Source of the DNA: Streptomyces sp. SW4
Lineage (GTDB): Bacteria > Actinomycetota > Actinomycetes > Streptomycetales > Streptomycetaceae
Length of the DNA stretch: 64,000 nucleotides
NCBI GenBank assembly: GCA_003248315.1
Contig: QKWM01000004.1
Span: 3,097,001 to 3,161,000, forward strand
Direction of reading: 5' to 3'
The notes beneath the pieces are model-generated. The model made no database searches, was not told the DNA's origin, and saw nothing but the letters and a program-made list of their open reading frames with translations. Positions 61,629-64,000 of this stretch are shown here, one piece after another. How positions within the stretch are numbered: the first letter of the stretch is position 1; the number at the start of each line of letters is the position of its first letter. The position numbers and the translations under genes were made by a program.

Positions 61629-61765
61629 TCCGCGTCCGGACTCCCGGCGGGCGCGTCGTCTCCCGTGCCAACTCCCTGAATCTACCGACCCGTAGAGGTG
61701 TTTGTGCCCTTGTGAAGGGCATATAGGGGTCACGCACGACTGCACCTGCACGAAGGGAGCCCGCC

Positions 61766-62336
61766 GTGGACAAGGACGTCTCCGCGGGAAGCACCACCTC
61801 GACCTCGATCGTCGGCCGACTCGCCCTCGGCATCACCCTGTTGGCCTTCGGCCTCGGCCACACCGGTGTCATCGACCAGGTGACGGCGGCCCGACGCCGT
61901 GACCGTCGCCCGGTACGTCGGCGGAGTCGCGCTCTTCGTCGCCGGCCTGATGGCGTTCCGCGACCGGGACGCGGGCACGGGGACGGCGTTCGCCGCGCTC
62001 GGAGCCCTCTGGTTCACGTGGGCCGCCGGGGTGGGCGGCCAGGCCTCCGACAACGCGGCCGGACTGTTCCTGCTGCTGTTCGCGCTCGTGGCGCTCACCC
62101 TGACCTTCGCCGGCGGGGACGTGCTCGGGCAGGGCACGTACGGGCTGCTGTTCGTCTCCCTGCTGCTCGTCGCGATCGCCCGCTTCGCCGGTGCGGAGGG
62201 GCTCGCCGGGGCGGGCGGCTGGTTCGCGGTCGCCGCGGGGGCGGTGGCCTGGTACGCGGCGACGGCGGCGCTGGCCCACTGGCCGACGGCCGTGCCGCGG
62301 CGCGGGGCGGGCCGGGGTGTGACGGCCACCGGTTAG
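61766..62336 (+). CDS. GPR1/FUN34/YaaH-family membrane protein (acetate/succinate transporter-like, one frameshift)
   Basis: About 190 residues. GTG start after GAAGGGA. Six membrane helices: LALGITLLAFGLGHTGVI first, then AVTVARYVGGVALFVAGLMAF, ALGALWFTWAAGVGG, AAGLFLLLFALVALTLTFA and YGLLFVSLLLVAIARFAG. One base is missing near 61890. The family moves acetate or succinate across the membrane. Stands alone, between the stress protein and a strong terminator. Confidence 0.8.
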
Positions 62337-62380
62337 CTGCCGCCGGCCGGGGAGCGAGGGGCGGCTCCCCGGCGATGAGG

Positions 62381-62421
62381 ACGGCCCCCCGCGTGTGTGG
62401 TGGCAACACGCGGGGGGCCGT
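62381..62421. terminator. Bidirectional terminator between the YaaH-like gene and glmS
   Basis: A perfect 15-bp GC-rich stem (62381-62395 with 62407-62421) with an 11-base loop between two convergent genes. Confidence 0.92.
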
Positions 62422-62435
62422 CGGCGCGTCCGGTG

Positions 62436-64000
62436 CTACTCGACCGTCACCGACTTCGCGAGGTTCCGCGGCTTGTCGATGTCCCGGCCCAGGGCCAGGG
62501 CCGTGTGGTAGGCGAGGAGCTGGAGGGGGATGCCCATGAGGATGGGGTCCAGTTCGTCCTCGTTCTTCGGGACGACGATGGTGTGGTCGGCCTTGGCCTC
62601 CTCCTGGTGGGCCACCGCGAGGATCTGGCCGCTGCGGGCCTTGATCTCCTCCATCGCGGCGCGGTTCTTCTCCAGCAGGTCGTCGTCCGGCACGATCGCG
62701 ACCGTCGGCAGGGCGGGCTCGATCAGGGCCAGCGGGCCGTGCTTCAGCTCGGAGGCCGGGTAGGCCTCGGCGTGGATGTAGGAGACCTCCTTGAGCTTCA
62801 GGGAGGCCTCACGGGCGACCGGGTAGCCCCGGACGCGGCCGATGAAGAGCATCGAGCGGGCCTCGGCGTAGCTCAGGGCCAGCTTCTTGATCTCCTCCTC
62901 CTGCTCCATGATCTCGGCGATCTGCCCGGGCAGCCTGCGCAGTCCCTCGATGATCCGCTTGCCGTCGCGGACGGAGAGGTCGCGGGTGCGGCCCAGGTGC
63001 AGGGCGAGCAGGGCGAAGGCGACCGTGGTGTTGGTGAAGCACTTCGTGGAGACGACGCAGACCTCGGGGCCGGCGTGCACGTAGATGCCGCCGTCCGCCT
63101 CGCGGGCGATCGCCGAGCCGACGACGTTGACCACGCCGAGGACGCGGGCGCCCTTGCGCTTGAGCTCCTGCACGGCGGCCAGCACGTCGTAGGTCTCGCC
63201 GGACTGGGAGACGGCGATGTAGAGGGTGTCGGGGTCGACGACCGCGTTGCGGTAGCGGAACTCCGAGGCCGGCTCGGCGTCGGCGGGGATGCGGGCCAGC
63301 TCCTCGATCATCTGGGCGCCGATCATGCCCGCGTGGTACGAGGTGCCGCAGCCGAGGATCTTCACGCGGCGGATCCTGCGGGCCTCGCGGGCGTCCAGGT
63401 TGAGGCCGCCGAGGTGCACGGTGGAGAAGCGGTCGTCGATCCGGCCGCGCAGCACGCGGTCCACGGCGTCGGCCTGCTCGTGGATCTCCTTGTGCATGTA
63501 GGTGTCGTGGCCGCCCATGTCGTAGGAGGCGGCCTCCCACTCCACGGTGGTGGGCTCGGCGGTGGTGCGGGTGCCCTCGGTGGTGTAGGTGCGGAAGTCG
63601 TCGGCCTTGAGGGTGGCCATTTCGCCGTCGTCGAGCGTGACTATCTGCCGGGTGTGGGCGACCAGGGCGGCGATGTCGGAGGCGACGAACATCTCCTTCT
63701 CGCCGATGCCGAGGACGACGGGGGAGCCGTTGCGGGCGACGACGATGCGGTCGGAGAAGTCGGCGTGCATGACGGCGATGCCGTACGTGCCCTCGATCAC
63801 CCGCAGGGTCTCGCGGACCTTGTCCTCCAGCTTCTCGGCCTGGGAGCGGGCGATGAGGTGGACGAGGACCTCGGTGTCGGTCTCGGAGAGGAACTCGACG
63901 CCGTCCGCCTCCAGCTTGCGGCGCAGGTCGGCGGCGTTGTCGATGATGCCGTTGTGCACGACGGCGACCTTGTTGTCGGCCGACATGTGCGGGTGGGCGT
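62436..64000 (-). CDS. glmS: Glutamine-fructose-6-phosphate aminotransferase GlmS (5' end outside window)
   Basis: The last about 520 residues. Part of the N-terminal glutaminase domain (VHNGIIDNAADLRRKLE, SETDTEVLVHLIARSQ) and both SIS sugar-isomerase domains: ILGCGTSYHAGMIGAQMIEE, YIAVSQSGETYDVLAAVQELK, STKCFTNTTVAFALLALHLGR, and a typical end LGRDIDKPRNLAKSVTVE. Makes glucosamine-6-phosphate for peptidoglycan. Streptomyces has more than one glmS; this position next to adpA-orn matches the second copy. The frame is clean throughout. Confidence 0.95.
   Translation of the reverse strand, partial: AHPHMSADNKVAVVHNGIIDNAADLRRKLEADGVEFLSETDTEVLVHLIARSQAEKLEDKVRETLRVIEGTYGIAVMHADFSDRIVVARNGSPVVLGIGEKEMFVASDIAALVAHTRQIVTLDDGEMATLKADDFRTYTTEGTRTTAEPTTVEWEAASYDMGGHDTYMHKEIHEQADAVDRVLRGRIDDRFSTVHLGGLNLDAREARRIRRVKILGCGTSYHAGMIGAQMIEELARIPADAEPASEFRYRNAVVDPDTLYIAVSQSGETYDVLAAVQELKRKGARVLGVVNVVGSAIAREADGGIYVHAGPEVCVVSTKCFTNTTVAFALLALHLGRTRDLSVRDGKRIIEGLRRLPGQIAEIMEQEEEIKKLALSYAEARSMLFIGRVRGYPVAREASLKLKEVSYIHAEAYPASELKHGPLALIEPALPTVAIVPDDDLLEKNRAAMEEIKARSGQILAVAHQEEAKADHTIVVPKNEDELDPILMGIPLQLLAYHTALALGRDIDKPRNLAKSVTVE

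Overview
The window is very GC-rich, densely coded DNA from a Streptomyces chromosome arm-core region. The evidence is the adpA gene with a rare TTA codon, WhiJ/DUF397 genes, a CebR-controlled cellobiose locus, a cslA-glxA-cslZ cluster and cdgA. Gene content and order match what I remember of the Streptomyces coelicolor glmS2-orn-adpA-ceb to cslA-glxA region, read in the reverse direction; that comparison is from memory, not from a search. A technical point governs the whole annotation. About two thirds of the genes carry one or more apparent single-base deletions, almost always in short G or C runs, that break otherwise conserved proteins. I read these as consensus errors, not pseudogenes, and give each gene its full joined extent.

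Layout. 1-2430: a membrane-anchored NPCBM-like protein, a secreted C-terminally anchored protein and a class E/F-type sortase. 2519-7567: cslZ (GH6) facing glxA and cslA, the hyphal-tip glycan machinery; its companion LPMO gene (10983-11588, intact, with a DasR-type site upstream) lies beyond a NlpC/P60 hydrolase and an SPFH protein. 11869-20777: IclR regulator, ehuABCD-like transporter, DUF3830 protein, amidase, D-2-hydroxyacid dehydrogenase and two tandem maleate isomerase/Asp-Glu racemase-like genes, the first with a collagen-like tail. 21052-23875: cytidine deaminase-like gene, small membrane protein, HATPase, WhiJ-like regulator and two tandem DUF397 genes. 23949-29883: luciferase-like oxidoreductase, the c-di-GMP enzyme CdgA, an M6-type secreted protease, a prim-pol-like gene and a small hypothetical gene. 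30050-34231: a three-gene operon of a Cas4/AddB-type Fe-S nuclease, an unknown protein and an SF1 Upf1-like helicase, together resembling a split Dna2. 34128-39220: PAP2 enzyme, histidine phosphatase, TPR regulator, a small conserved protein and a spermidine synthase-like methyltransferase. 39240-48322: an organosulfur operon (FMN reductase, SsuABC-type transporter, FMN monooxygenase, TauD dioxygenase, Rrf2 regulator, TauE-like permease, acyl-CoA dehydrogenase-like oxidase) headed by a cysteine-containing leader peptide. 48557-51393: anchored protein and a two-component system. 51404-57670: bglC, cebG, cebF, cebE and divergent cebR with CebR boxes. 57961-64000: orn, a block of extragenic repeats, adpA, a small membrane protein, a universal stress protein, a YaaH-like transporter and the 3' part of glmS.

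RNA genes: three sequence-identical tRNA-Lys(CUU) genes, spread over about 21 kb on the minus strand, and one tRNA-His(GUG). Each sits next to a strong hairpin terminator. Functionally the window joins cell-surface glycan synthesis and processing, cello-oligosaccharide uptake, compatible-solute and organosulfur nutrition, and developmental control (adpA, cdgA, WhiJ family). The best candidate for an undescribed system is the nuclease/unknown/helicase operon.
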